Assembly: GCA_030604135.1 (NCBI GenBank)
Contig: JAUVWL010000013.1
Span: 1 to 64,000 of the forward strand
Length of the DNA: 64,000 nt
DNA from: Burkholderiales bacterium
Lineage (GTDB): Bacteria; Pseudomonadota; Gammaproteobacteria; Burkholderiales; Burkholderiaceae_C
Reading direction: 5' to 3'
Shown piece after piece: positions 34,780 through 43,530 of this stretch. Position 1 is the first letter of the stretch; each line of letters opens with the position of its first letter. Made by a program: the position numbers and the translations under genes. Below the pieces are notes generated by a model that was not told where the DNA came from, ran no database searches, and worked only from the letters and a program-made list of their open reading frames with translations.

Positions 34780-34855
34780 AGGCCACCAAGGGTCCGGCTT
34801 TGCCGGCCCTACGGTGGCGCCCCCTTGGAGGGGGAGCGCGAAGCGCGCGGGGGTG
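34780..34855. repeat. Dispersed GC-rich repeat between livF and the binding protein gene
   Basis: It contains GGTCCGGCTTTGCCGGCCC, GCCCCCTTGGAGGGGGAG and GCGCGAAGCGCGCGGGGG, a divergent copy of the element at 33767-33840. It sits in a 200-base gap inside the transport gene run. Confidence 0.65.
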
Positions 34856-34880
34856 TTGCTTGTTTCGGCGCGGGGGTGGG

Positions 34881-36218
34881 TCAAGACTGGCAGTCGGCCG
34901 GTGCCCGGCGGGTCAGACCTTTTTCTGCCGCATACGCATCGGCCGCCTTCTTCACCATGGGCTTGATGATCTGCTCGTCGCCCTGGTACCAGTCGCTGGA
35001 GAACTCCCACTTGGTGCCGTCCCAGGTGTGAATCCGCGCCCAGGCTGCACCCATGTGGTCATTGCAACTGGTCGAAATGGGGCGCATCACACCCTTGAAG
35101 CCCAGGGCATCGAGCTTGGCCTGTGTCAGGTTGAGGTTTTCCAGGCCCCAGCGGGTCTGTTCACCGGTCATCACCTTGCCTTTGCCAAAGCGCTCCTGCG
35201 CGGTGCGAACACCCTCGACGGCCAGCATGGCGCTGATCAGGCCACGCATGTAGAGCACTTCGCCGACTTCGTCCCGAGGCCCGGTGCCCTGGTTCTTGTC
35301 GTGCAGTTTGGCCAGGATTTCCTTGGCAATGTCGGAGCCCTTTTCGGTGCCGTGCTGCATGGTGATGGCGTTGTAGCCCTTGGCACCCATGCCCACGTCC
35401 TTGACGTCCGGTTCGGCGCCGGCCCACCACACACCGTAGATCTTTTCGCGCGGGTAGCCGGTGGCCTGGGCTTCCTTGAGCAGGGTGGAGTTCATCACGC
35501 CCCAGCCCCAGTTGAGCACATAGTCGGGGCGGTCCCGGCGGATCTGCAGCCAGGTGGCTTTCTGCTCCACGCCTGGATGGGTGACAGGCAGCAGGCTCAG
35601 CTGGAAGCCGTGCATGGCCGCGCGTTCCTGCAACAGGGGAATGGGCTCTTTGCCAAACGGGCTGTCGTGGTAGACCAGTGCGATCTTCTTGCCCCGCAGC
35701 TTGTCGTAGCCGCCTTCCTTCTTGGCCAGGTGCTGGATCAGCACGTCGGCGGCCACCCAGTAGGTGCCGGCCAGCGGAAAGTTCCACTTGAACACACCAC
35801 CGTCGGCCGACTCGCTGCGACCATAACCAGCGGTGATCAGCGGAATCTTGTCAACCGGGGCCTTTTCCGTCAGGGCGAAGGTGATGCCGGTGGAAAGAGG
35901 CTGGAAGACGGTGGCGCCGCCGTTGCGGTTCTTCAGGCGCTCGTAGCACTCGACACCGCGGTCGGTGGCGTAGCCCGTTTCGCACTCCTCGAACGACACA
36001 CGCACCCCGTTGATGCCGCCACGTTCGTTGGTCAGCTTGAGGTAGTCGGCGTAGCCATTGGCGAAGGGGATGCCGTTGGGAGCGTAGGCGCCAGTGCGGT
36101 ACACCAGCGATGGAAAGAACTGTTCGGCTGCCTGGGCATGCACCGCTGGAGCGACCAGGGCGGCGCTCAGCGTGGCGCAGGCCACCGACATGGACAGGGC
36201 GAGATTGCGTAGCTTCAT
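34881..36218 (-). CDS. ABC importer periplasmic substrate-binding protein (HAAT family)
   Basis: This 445-residue type I periplasmic binding protein has a signal peptide ending around VAPAVHA (residues 1-28). The mature part begins with FFPSLVYRTGAYAPNGIPFA, then GYADYLKLTNERGGINGVRV, the common start of Leu/Ile/Val-type receptors. At 445 residues it is longer than LivK and resembles receptors of aromatic or fatty acid importers in Burkholderiales. The ligand cannot be named from sequence. It lies between livF and livM. Confidence 0.9.
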   Translation of the reverse strand: MKLRNLALSMSVACATLSAALVAPAVHAQAAEQFFPSLVYRTGAYAPNGIPFANGYADYLKLTNERGGINGVRVSFEECETGYATDRGVECYERLKNRNGGATVFQPLSTGITFALTEKAPVDKIPLITAGYGRSESADGGVFKWNFPLAGTYWVAADVLIQHLAKKEGGYDKLRGKKIALVYHDSPFGKEPIPLLQERAAMHGFQLSLLPVTHPGVEQKATWLQIRRDRPDYVLNWGWGVMNSTLLKEAQATGYPREKIYGVWWAGAEPDVKDVGMGAKGYNAITMQHGTEKGSDIAKEILAKLHDKNQGTGPRDEVGEVLYMRGLISAMLAVEGVRTAQERFGKGKVMTGEQTRWGLENLNLTQAKLDALGFKGVMRPISTSCNDHMGAAWARIHTWDGTKWEFSSDWYQGDEQIIKPMVKKAADAYAAEKGLTRRAPADCQS

Positions 36219-36344
36219 GCGTTTGTCTCCTAAGAAAAAGTGAGCCACTGAAAGAACACCAAGACACTCAGTAAAGCGCGACGGGCCGGCTGGCACATCG
36301 GGCGTTTCACCTAGGGGCTTGCCCGAGAAAAAGTCGCTCCGGCA

Positions 36345-37421
36345 TCAATGCGGGAATGGCCAGAGACGCAGTTTTTGCTTGCCGATGCTCCAGAGCTTGG
36401 CCAGACCATGTGGCTCCTTGATCAGGAACCAGACAATCAGGGCGCCGAAGATCATGAATTCTGTGTGGGACACCATGGCGGTCGAGATGGACATGCCGAA
36501 CAGGGAGCCGAGCCAGGGCAGGAACTGGTTGAGAAAGATGGGCAGCACGATGATGAAGGCGGCACCAAAGAAGCAGCCCATGATCGAGCCCATGCCGCCG
36601 ATGATGACCATGAACAGCAGCTGGAACGAGCGGTCGATGGAAAAGGCGGCGGGCTCCCAGGCGCCCAGGTGCACAAAACCCCAGAGTCCGCCGGCCACGC
36701 CGACGATGAAGGAAGACACCGCAAAGGCGCTCAGCTTGGCGTACATGGGCCGAATGCCGATGACCGAGGCCGCCACGTCCATGTCGCGGATGGCCATCCA
36801 TTCGCGTCCGATGGCGCTGCGCACCAGGTTCTTGGCCAGCAGCGCGAAAACCACCAGAAAGCCCAGGCAGAAGAGGTACTTTTCCACCGGCGTGTCGATG
36901 CGCCAGCCCAGCACGCTCAGGTTGGACACCGAGACCGACCCCGACGGCGTGTAGTTGGTGAACCAGCCGATGCGCAGAAAGGCCCAGTCGAAAAAGAACT
37001 GGGCGGCCAGGGTGGCCACGGCCAGATACAGGCCTTTGACGCGCAAACTGGGAATCCCGAAGACGATACCCGCCAGAGCTGCAAAGAACCCGCCGGACAG
37101 CAAGGCGACGATCAGGGGCATGCCGTCGATGCGCAGCAGGGTGTTGTAGGCCATGTAGGCCCCCACCGCCATGAAGGCGCCCGAACCGAGCGATATCTGG
37201 CCACAGTAACCCACCAGAATGTTCACTCCGATGGCTGCCAGCGACAGGATGAGAAAGGGAATCAGGATGGCGCGGAACAGGTACTCATCGGCCAGCAAGG
37301 GAACGCCGATGGCGGCAAACGCAATGATGCCCAGGATGGCCCACCGGTCCTGCGCGATCGGAAAGATCTGCTGGTCGGCACGGTAAGAGGTCTTGAACTG
37401 ACCGTTTTCTCTGTAGAACAT
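36345..37421 (-). CDS. livM: Branched-chain-type ABC importer permease LivM
   Basis: This 358-residue inner-membrane permease has about ten hydrophobic helices and the LivM blocks VGYCGQISLGSGAFMAVGAY and RVKGLYLAVATLAAQFFFDW, with the coupling segment ARNLVRSAIGREWMAIRDMD-like (here AKNLVRSAIGREWMAIRDMD). About 30 hydrophilic residues precede the first helix. A bipartite palindromic element separates it from livH. Confidence 0.93.
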   Translation of the reverse strand: MFYRENGQFKTSYRADQQIFPIAQDRWAILGIIAFAAIGVPLLADEYLFRAILIPFLILSLAAIGVNILVGYCGQISLGSGAFMAVGAYMAYNTLLRIDGMPLIVALLSGGFFAALAGIVFGIPSLRVKGLYLAVATLAAQFFFDWAFLRIGWFTNYTPSGSVSVSNLSVLGWRIDTPVEKYLFCLGFLVVFALLAKNLVRSAIGREWMAIRDMDVAASVIGIRPMYAKLSAFAVSSFIVGVAGGLWGFVHLGAWEPAAFSIDRSFQLLFMVIIGGMGSIMGCFFGAAFIIVLPIFLNQFLPWLGSLFGMSISTAMVSHTEFMIFGALIVWFLIKEPHGLAKLWSIGKQKLRLWPFPH

Positions 37422-37438
37422 GCTGTGTGTCTCCGGGT

Positions 37439-37517
37439 GTCATCCCCGCGAAAGCGGGGATCCAGTAGGACAGGTCTGTGTCGGTTGGGTTTGGATTCCC
37501 GCTTCCGCAGAAATGAC
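37439..37517. repeat. Bipartite palindromic element between livH and livM
   Basis: This 79-bp unit is bounded by GTCAT and ATGAC. The left palindrome is ATCCCCGCGAAAGCGGGGAT (37442-37461), and an imperfect inverted relative (GGATTCCCGCTTCCGCAGAAAT) forms the right half. The same layout occurs at 57425-57501, and a single half at 42200. It resembles extragenic palindromes of the ATTCCC-N8-GGGAAT type known as dRS3 in Neisseria. Confidence 0.7.
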
Positions 37518-37543
37518 GAGGGGATGTGTCTGTGGGGCCGTGG

Positions 37544-38473
37544 TCACACCCGGTCGATGATTTTTTCGCCGAACAGGCCTTGCGGCCGGAACAGCAGGAA
37601 CACCAGGGCGAGCATGTAGGCGAACCAGATCTCGATGCCGCCACCGACCATGGGGCCGATGTAGACCTCGGACATCTTCTCGCCGACGCCAATGATCAGG
37701 CCGCCGATGATGGCGCCCGGCACCGAAGTGAGCCCGCCCAGGATGATCACGGGGAGTGCCTTCAGGGCGACGGTGGTGAGGGTGAACTGCACACCGATCT
37801 TGGAGCCCCAGATGATGCCGGCCACCAGAGCCGTGATACCGGCGACAAACCAGACGATGACCCACATGCGGCCCAGGGGGATGCCGATCGATTGGGCGGC
37901 CTGGTGGTCGTCGGCCACTGCGCGCAGTGCGCGTCCGGTCGGTGTCTTCTGGAAGAACAGCGACAGCACCGCGACCAGCAAGGCGGCCACGCCGGCGGCG
38001 TAGACGTCCTCCAGGTTGAGCAGGACACCACCTTCGAAAATGTTCTCGAACAGGAACACCGGGTCCTTGGGCATGCCGACATCGATCTTGTAGATGTCGC
38101 TGCCAAAGATGGTCTGACCCGCGCCGTCGATGAAGTAGGTGATGCCCAGGGTGGCCATCAGCAGGGTCACGCCCTCCTGGTTGACCAGGTGCCGAAGCAC
38201 CAGACGTTCAATGAGCCAGGCCAGCACGAACATCAGGAAGGCGGCCACGATGAAGGCGATCACGTTGCCGATCACTTTGCCCTCCAGGCCCAGCCAGCCC
38301 GGGATCCACTCGGAGAAGCGGGCCATGGCCAGGGCGGCAAACAGCACCATCGCGCCCTGAGCAAAGTTGAACACGCCAGACGCCTTGAAAATGAGCACGA
38401 AGCCCAGCGCCACCAGCGAATAGAGCATGCCGGCCATGAGGCCGCCGAAAAGGGTTTCTATGAAGAAGGCCAT
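37544..38473 (-). CDS. livH: Branched-chain-type ABC importer permease LivH
   Basis: This 309-residue permease (FFIETLFGGLMAGMLYSLVA, GFVLIFKASGVFNFAQGAMV, then RAVADDHQAAQSIGIPLGRM as coupling loop and GLTSVPGAIIGGLIIGVGEK) has eight or so hydrophobic helices. It forms the membrane channel with LivM. It is encoded 15 bases after livG on the same strand. Confidence 0.94.
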   Translation of the reverse strand: MAFFIETLFGGLMAGMLYSLVALGFVLIFKASGVFNFAQGAMVLFAALAMARFSEWIPGWLGLEGKVIGNVIAFIVAAFLMFVLAWLIERLVLRHLVNQEGVTLLMATLGITYFIDGAGQTIFGSDIYKIDVGMPKDPVFLFENIFEGGVLLNLEDVYAAGVAALLVAVLSLFFQKTPTGRALRAVADDHQAAQSIGIPLGRMWVIVWFVAGITALVAGIIWGSKIGVQFTLTTVALKALPVIILGGLTSVPGAIIGGLIIGVGEKMSEVYIGPMVGGGIEIWFAYMLALVFLLFRPQGLFGEKIIDRV

Positions 38474-38488
38474 GTTTTGTCTCCTCGC

Positions 38489-39274
38489 TCAGTGGCTGGT
38501 GCCCAGATAGGCGCTGATCACGTCTTCGTTGCTGCGCACCTCGTCCGGTGTGCCGTCGCCGATCTTCTTGCCGTAGTCCAGCACCACCACGCGGTCGGAA
38601 ATGTCCATCACCACCCCCATGTCGTGTTCGATCAGCACGATGGTGGTGCCGAACTCGTCGTTGACGTCGAGCACGAAGCGGCTCATGTCCTGCTTTTCTT
38701 CCACGTTCATGCCGGCCATGGGTTCGTCCAGCAGCAGCACCTGCGGCTCCATGGCCAGGGCGCGGCCCAGGTCCACCCGCTTTTGCAGGCCGTACGGGAG
38801 TTGGCCGACCGGCGTCTTGCGGTAGGCCTGGATCTCCAGGAAGTCGATGATGCGCTCGACGAACTCGCGGTGTTCTTCTTCCTCGCGCTGGGCCGGTCCG
38901 ATGCGCAGGGCCTGCAGGAAGATGTTGCTCTTGATGCGCAGGTTGCGGCCGGACATGATGTTGTCGATCACGCTCATGCCCTTGAACAGCGCCAGGTTCT
39001 GGAAGGTGCGGGCCACGCCCATTTCGGCCACCTGGCGGCTGTTCATCCCCTTGAAGGTCTTGCCGCGGAAGGTGATGGTGCCTTCCTGTGGTGTGTAGAC
39101 GCCGTTGATGCAGTTGAGCATGGAGCTCTTGCCGGCGCCGTTGGGGCCGATGATGGCGCGGATCTCGTGCTCCTTCACGTTGAAGGAGATGTCGGTCAGG
39201 GCCTTGACGCCACCGAACCGCAGGCTGATGTTGTTGACGTCCAGGATGACGTCGCCGACTTGTTTTTTGCTCAT
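38489..39274 (-). CDS. livG: Branched-chain-type ABC importer ATPase LivG
   Basis: This 261-residue ATPase has Walker A GPNGAGKSS, the LivG-specific ISLRFGGVKALTDISFNVKE start and MSVIDNIMSGR segment, a switch region near LPYGLQKRVDLGRALAM and Walker B VLLLDEPMAGMN. It follows the acyl-CoA ligase by 22 bases and precedes livH, so the ligase is probably co-expressed with the importer. Confidence 0.94.
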   Translation of the reverse strand: MSKKQVGDVILDVNNISLRFGGVKALTDISFNVKEHEIRAIIGPNGAGKSSMLNCINGVYTPQEGTITFRGKTFKGMNSRQVAEMGVARTFQNLALFKGMSVIDNIMSGRNLRIKSNIFLQALRIGPAQREEEEHREFVERIIDFLEIQAYRKTPVGQLPYGLQKRVDLGRALAMEPQVLLLDEPMAGMNVEEKQDMSRFVLDVNDEFGTTIVLIEHDMGVVMDISDRVVVLDYGKKIGDGTPDEVRSNEDVISAYLGTSH

Positions 39275-39296
39275 GGCGGGGTTCCGTGCTGTGTGC

Positions 39297-41243
39297 TCAG
39301 GCGGCGGCCTTCACCGGGGCGAAGGTCTTGGCGTCCATGATCTTGAGCGTGGCGCTGACCTTGCCGGTGCGACCGTCCTCGAACTTGACCTGGGTCTCGA
39401 TGTACTGCTCGGTCTGGCCGCCATACAGGGCCCCGACCAGCACGTCGTATTTCTCGCCGATGAAGCCGCGGCGGACCTTGTTGGTGCGGGTGAGCTCGCC
39501 GTCGTCGGCGTCCAGCTCCTTGTGCAGCACCAGAAAGCGGCTGATCTGGCTGCCGGCCAGCAGTTCGTCGCGGCTGAGATCGGCGTTGACCTTTTCGACG
39601 CACTCTTTGATGAGCTGGTAGACCTCGGGTTTGGCGGCCAGGTCGGTGTAGCCGGCATAGGGCAGATTGCGGCGTTCGGCCCAGTTGCCCACGGCATCGA
39701 AGTCGATGTTGATCATCACGCAGACCTTTTCACGGCCGTCACCGAAGGCCACCACCTCCTTGATGTGCGAGAAGAATTTCAGCTTGTTCTCGACGTACTT
39801 GGGCGCGAACATCGCCCCATCGTGCGCGCCGCCCTTGATGCGGCCCACGTCCTTGACCCGGTCGATGATCTTCAGGTGGCCGGAGGCGTCGATGAAGCCC
39901 GCGTCGCTGGTGTGGTACCAGCCGTCGGCGGTCAGCACCTCTTCGGTGGCCTTCGGGTTCTTGTAGTACTCCTTGAGCAGACCGGGTGACTTGACCAGGA
40001 TCTCGCCGGTCTCCGACAACTTGATCTCGACACCTTCGCAGGGAACGCCCACGGTGTCGGCCCGCGCCTCGTGGTCGGGTTGCAGACAGACGAACACGGC
40101 GGTCTCGGTGGAGCCGTACAGCTGCTTGAGGTTGACTCCGATGGAGCGGTAGAAGCTGAACAGGTCGGGGCCGATGGCTTCGCCGGCGGTGTAGGCCACA
40201 CGCACGCGGCTCATGCCCAGATTGTTTCGCAGCGGGCCGTAGACCATCAGGTCGCCCAGCATGTATTTGAGCTTGTCCGCCAGGCCGACCGGTTTTCCAT
40301 CGAGCAGGTTGGGGCCGACGCGACGCGCCACGTCCATGAAGGCGTGGAACATCTTGCGCTTGAGGGCTCCTGCGTCTTCCATGCGGATCATGACGCTGGT
40401 GAGCAGACCTTCGAACACCCGGGGCGGTGCGAAGTAGTAGGTGGGTCCGACTTCCTTGAGGTCGATGGTGACGGTGGCGCCGGACTCGGGGCAGTTGACC
40501 ACATAGCCGGCCACCAGCCACTGAGCATAGCTGAAGATGTTCTGCCCGATCCATGCTGGTGGCAGGTATGCCAGCACCTCGTCTTTGTCGGTCAGCTTGT
40601 CGAACTTGCTGCCCACGGACGCCCGGTCGATCAGGGTGTTGTGGGTGTGGACCACGCCTTTGGGGTTGCCCGTGGTGCCGGAGGTGAAGAACATGGACGC
40701 CACATCATCGGGGCTGGCTTTCTCGATCTCTTCGACGAACAGGTCGGGGTGCGCCTTGGCATGCGCCTGACCGGCCCCGATGAGTTCATCCAGACCGGCC
40801 AGACCGGCCTGGTCGTAGTTGCGCAGGCCGCGCGGATCGTCGTAGTAGATGTGGGACAGTTGCGGGCATTGCGGCTGGATCTCGAGCATCTTGTCGACCT
40901 GCTCCTGGTCCTCCACCACCACGAAGCGCACTTCGGCGTTGTTGATGGGGAACACGCACTCGGCACCCACAGCGTCCTGGTAGAGCGGTACCGGTATTGC
41001 CCCCAGCGACTGGGCGGCCAGCATGGTGGCGTACAGGCGCGGCCGATTGGAGCCAATCACCACCAGGTGTTCGCCCCGTTGCAGTCCGGCCTGGTGCAGG
41101 CCGCAGGCGATGGCCTCCACCAGCTGGGCCATGCCCGACCAGGTGAAGGTCTGCCAGATGCCGTATTCCTTTTCACGCATGGCGGGCGCGTCGGGGCGTC
41201 GCTTGGCGTGTTCCAGCAAAAGCCGGGGAAATGTGGTTCGCAT
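39297..41243 (-). CDS. Long-chain-type acyl-CoA ligase leading the importer operon
   Basis: This 648-residue AMP-forming ligase has the P-loop MFFTSGTTGNPKGVVHTHNT, AYTAGEAIGPDLFSFYRSIG, QLYGSTETAVFVCLQPDHEA and the hinge YHTSDAGFIDASGHLKIIDR. The C-terminus (LTRTNKVRRGFIGEKYDVLV) is of the large FadD15/Faa type. A fatty or long alkyl-aryl acid is the likely substrate, activated after uptake by the adjacent importer. A ribosome binding site AGGAGA precedes the ATG at 41243. The frame continues 105 codons upstream without homology. Confidence 0.9.
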   Translation of the reverse strand: MRTTFPRLLLEHAKRRPDAPAMREKEYGIWQTFTWSGMAQLVEAIACGLHQAGLQRGEHLVVIGSNRPRLYATMLAAQSLGAIPVPLYQDAVGAECVFPINNAEVRFVVVEDQEQVDKMLEIQPQCPQLSHIYYDDPRGLRNYDQAGLAGLDELIGAGQAHAKAHPDLFVEEIEKASPDDVASMFFTSGTTGNPKGVVHTHNTLIDRASVGSKFDKLTDKDEVLAYLPPAWIGQNIFSYAQWLVAGYVVNCPESGATVTIDLKEVGPTYYFAPPRVFEGLLTSVMIRMEDAGALKRKMFHAFMDVARRVGPNLLDGKPVGLADKLKYMLGDLMVYGPLRNNLGMSRVRVAYTAGEAIGPDLFSFYRSIGVNLKQLYGSTETAVFVCLQPDHEARADTVGVPCEGVEIKLSETGEILVKSPGLLKEYYKNPKATEEVLTADGWYHTSDAGFIDASGHLKIIDRVKDVGRIKGGAHDGAMFAPKYVENKLKFFSHIKEVVAFGDGREKVCVMINIDFDAVGNWAERRNLPYAGYTDLAAKPEVYQLIKECVEKVNADLSRDELLAGSQISRFLVLHKELDADDGELTRTNKVRRGFIGEKYDVLVGALYGGQTEQYIETQVKFEDGRTGKVSATLKIMDAKTFAPVKAAA

Positions 41244-41290
41244 GTTGTCTCCTGATGTCATTCCGGGTGCAAGGTCGCCGTGTGCCTGCG

Positions 41291-41360
41291 CAACACCCTG
41301 CAACATTCTGGTCGCGATGGTAGGGTGTTGTTTGACGTCATGTTGTCGGTTCGACGACAA
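41291..41360. promoter_or_regulatory. Intergenic palindromes between the acyl-CoA ligase and the Crp/Fnr gene
   Basis: Two inverted repeats occur in the 169-bp divergent region: CAACACCCT (41291-41299) with AGGGTGTTG (41322-41330), and TTGTCG-N6-CGACAA (41343-41360). A TGACGTCA palindrome lies between them at 41333-41340. Their position suits operators for the divergent regulator, but none is a classic Crp or Fnr site. Confidence 0.5.
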
Positions 41361-41412
41361 TTGAAGGGGTATTCCGCCTAGGACTTTCCCTGATGCGAAC
41401 CAAGGGCCAACC

Positions 41413-42132
41413 ATGAATTTCCCGCCATCTTCAGGCCACTCCCTGCGCGAACGGGCGCGGGCACCCACTGACCGGGAGCTGTCGGAGATTCCCTGGCTGG
41501 GCGGACTGGATGGCTTGGCACGTGAGCGTGCAGAAGCCGCCCTGGTGGTGGGTGACACGCCGGCTGGCGATTACATCTGCCGCGTCGGCCGTCCCGTCAC
41601 TTACTGGTTTGGGCTGCTTGATGGCTTGCTCAAGATGAGCAACGACGATTCGATGGGGCCGGTCATCACCTTCACCGGGGTGGCGCCCGGCGGCTGGTTC
41701 GGCGAGGGCACGGTGCTCAAGCGCGAACACTACCGCTACAACATCCAGGCTTTGCGCAAGAGCCTCGTGGCGGGCTTGCCGGTGGACACGTTTCACTGGT
41801 TACTGGACCACTCGATCGGGTTCAACCGGTTCGTGATGAACCAGCTCAACGAGCGCCTCGGTCAGTTCATTGCGGCGCGCGAAATCGATCGCATCAACAA
41901 CCCGGATCTGCGCGTGGCGCGCAACCTGGCGGCGCTGTTCCACCCGCTGCTTTCTCCCAACGTGGGTGGTGTGCTGCGCATCACCCAGCAGGAGCTGGCC
42001 TACCTGGTGGGCCTGTCGCGTCAGCGGGTCAATGAGGCCTTGTCGGCCCTGTCGGACAGGGGGTGGATCCAGATTGAGTACGGAGGTCTGCGGGTGCTGA
42101 ACCTGCAGGCCTTGCGGTCGGGCGAGTTGTAG
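41413..42132 (+). CDS. Crp/Fnr-family transcriptional regulator
   Basis: This 239-residue protein has a cyclic-nucleotide-type sensory barrel (about 30-140; PAGDYICRVGRPVTYWFGLL, PGGWFGEGTVLKREHYRYNI) and a C-terminal winged helix (ITQQELAYLVGLSRQRVNEA). It lacks the N-terminal cysteines of Fnr. The cAMP-contact residues are not evident, so its ligand is unknown; acyl-CoA or another metabolite is possible. It is divergent from the acyl-CoA ligase-liv operon and is the natural candidate regulator. Confidence 0.88.
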   Translation: MNFPPSSGHSLRERARAPTDRELSEIPWLGGLDGLARERAEAALVVGDTPAGDYICRVGRPVTYWFGLLDGLLKMSNDDSMGPVITFTGVAPGGWFGEGTVLKREHYRYNIQALRKSLVAGLPVDTFHWLLDHSIGFNRFVMNQLNERLGQFIAAREIDRINNPDLRVARNLAALFHPLLSPNVGGVLRITQQELAYLVGLSRQRVNEALSALSDRGWIQIEYGGLRVLNLQALRSGEL

Positions 42133-42199
42133 CCCCTGCGCTGCGGCAACCCGGCCATCTTCAACCGCCCCGCCATCGTCGTCATCTCCACCCGGCATC

Positions 42200-42222
42200 G
42201 TCATTCCCGCGCACGCGGGAAT
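42200..42222. repeat. Extragenic palindrome (dRS3-like)
   Basis: ATTCCCGCGCACGCGGGAAT at 42203-42222 fits the ATTCCC-N8-GGGAAT pattern and is preceded by CGTC. It equals one half of the bipartite elements at 37439 and 57425 and lies between the Crp/Fnr and pseudouridine synthase genes. Confidence 0.75.
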
Positions 42223-42294
42223 CCAGGCGAGCCCAAACAGGCCATCGCAGCCTCGCAGCGCGCAGCGCGCCCCAATGCATGGGATGATCGCCAC

Positions 42295-43530
42295 ATGAAC
42301 GAGAAGCCCAAGAAAACCCTGCAACTGAGCCCGCGAGCCACGCCGGCGGCCGACCCATTGCGCAAGCCGGTGCGGCCTCGCGGACCGGCACGGGCCCGGC
42401 CATTGTCAGAAGTGCAGGCCGAGCGCGCCGAGCGACAGGCGGCCTGGGAGGCGCGCGAAGCCTCGCGGGTTCCTGCTGGCAGCAGCGACGCCCGGGGGCG
42501 CCGAGCCGAGCCGTACCCAGGTCGGCGTGCACCGCAGTCCGCTGGTGGAAGGGACGCCAGCGAGCGCCCTGCCAGGTCCGGCCGTCCCGGACCAACGGCG
42601 GGCCCGGCCCGGTCCGCTCGTCCTGCGGGGACCGAAGCCGCCCGCCCACCACGCGCGGCCGAGCGGGCGCCGGCTCGCCGTGCCGGTCCGACGACGACGA
42701 CGACACCAGCCCCGCGCCCCGCGAGGCCTGCGCCCCGATCCGATGGACAGGTCCGCCTGAACAAACGCCTGGCCGACCTGGACCTGTGCTCGCGCCGCGA
42801 AGCCGATGAATGGATCGAGCGTGGCTGGGTGCTGGTCAATGGCCAGGTGGCCAGCATGGGTCAGGCTGTGGCCGAGGGTGACCGGGTCGAGGTGCTGCCG
42901 GCTGCCCAGAAGCGCCAGGAAAGCCGGGTCACCATCCTGCTGCACAAGCCGGTCGGATATGTGAGTGGCCAGCCCGAGGACGGGCACGAGAGTGCGGCCG
43001 TGCTGGTGCAGGCCAGGAACCAGTGGCGCAGTGATCCGCAGATCCGCCAGGGGCCGTCCTGGCAGCCGCATCATGCGCATGGTCTGGCACCCGCCGGGCG
43101 GCTGGACATCGATTCAACCGGGCTGCTGGTGCTGACGCAGGATGGGCGCATTGCCCGTCAGCTGATCGGCGAAGACTCGGAGGTCGAGAAAGAGTACCTG
43201 GTGCGTGTGCAGTGGGCACCCAACGGCCCCAGGGGCGAAGGGCTGGTCGAGCAGGATGTGCAGGCGGTGGTGCCGGCCGGTGTCCTCGAGCGCCTGCGCC
43301 ACGGGCTGAGCCTGGACGAAAAGCCGCTGAAGCCGGCGCAAGTGGACTGGCAGAACCCCGAACAACTGCGCTTCGTGCTCATAGAAGGCAAGAAGCGCCA
43401 GATCCGCCGCATGTGCGAGCAGGTGGGCCTGCACGTGGTCGGACTCAAGCGCGTGCGCATGGGCCGCGTCGTACTGGGCAAGTTGCCGGTGGGCCAGTGG
43501 CGCTACCTGCGACCGGGCGAGGCCTTTTGA
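42295..43530 (+). CDS. RsuA/RluF-family pseudouridine synthase with a long basic N-terminus
   Basis: The enzyme core begins at about residue 152 with an S4 RNA-binding domain (VRLNKRLADLDLCSRREADE). It continues with the catalytic block AGRLDIDSTGLLVLTQDG (D271) and KKRQIRRMCEQVGLHVVGLK near the end. It would isomerise a uridine in 23S rRNA; the KPVGYVSGQ and RRMCEQ segments favour the RluF or RluB side, which cannot be settled here. Residues 1-150 are an Arg/Ala/Pro/Gly-rich, probably disordered tail including five threonines in a row (about 133-137). Confidence 0.88.
   Translation: MNEKPKKTLQLSPRATPAADPLRKPVRPRGPARARPLSEVQAERAERQAAWEAREASRVPAGSSDARGRRAEPYPGRRAPQSAGGRDASERPARSGRPGPTAGPARSARPAGTEAARPPRAAERAPARRAGPTTTTTPAPRPARPAPRSDGQVRLNKRLADLDLCSRREADEWIERGWVLVNGQVASMGQAVAEGDRVEVLPAAQKRQESRVTILLHKPVGYVSGQPEDGHESAAVLVQARNQWRSDPQIRQGPSWQPHHAHGLAPAGRLDIDSTGLLVLTQDGRIARQLIGEDSEVEKEYLVRVQWAPNGPRGEGLVEQDVQAVVPAGVLERLRHGLSLDEKPLKPAQVDWQNPEQLRFVLIEGKKRQIRRMCEQVGLHVVGLKRVRMGRVVLGKLPVGQWRYLRPGEAF

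Noticed and set aside
41458..42132. Classical cAMP-responsive Crp or oxygen-responsive Fnr
   Set aside because: The N-terminal cysteines of Fnr are absent and the cAMP-contact pattern of Crp is not evident, so only the family is named.
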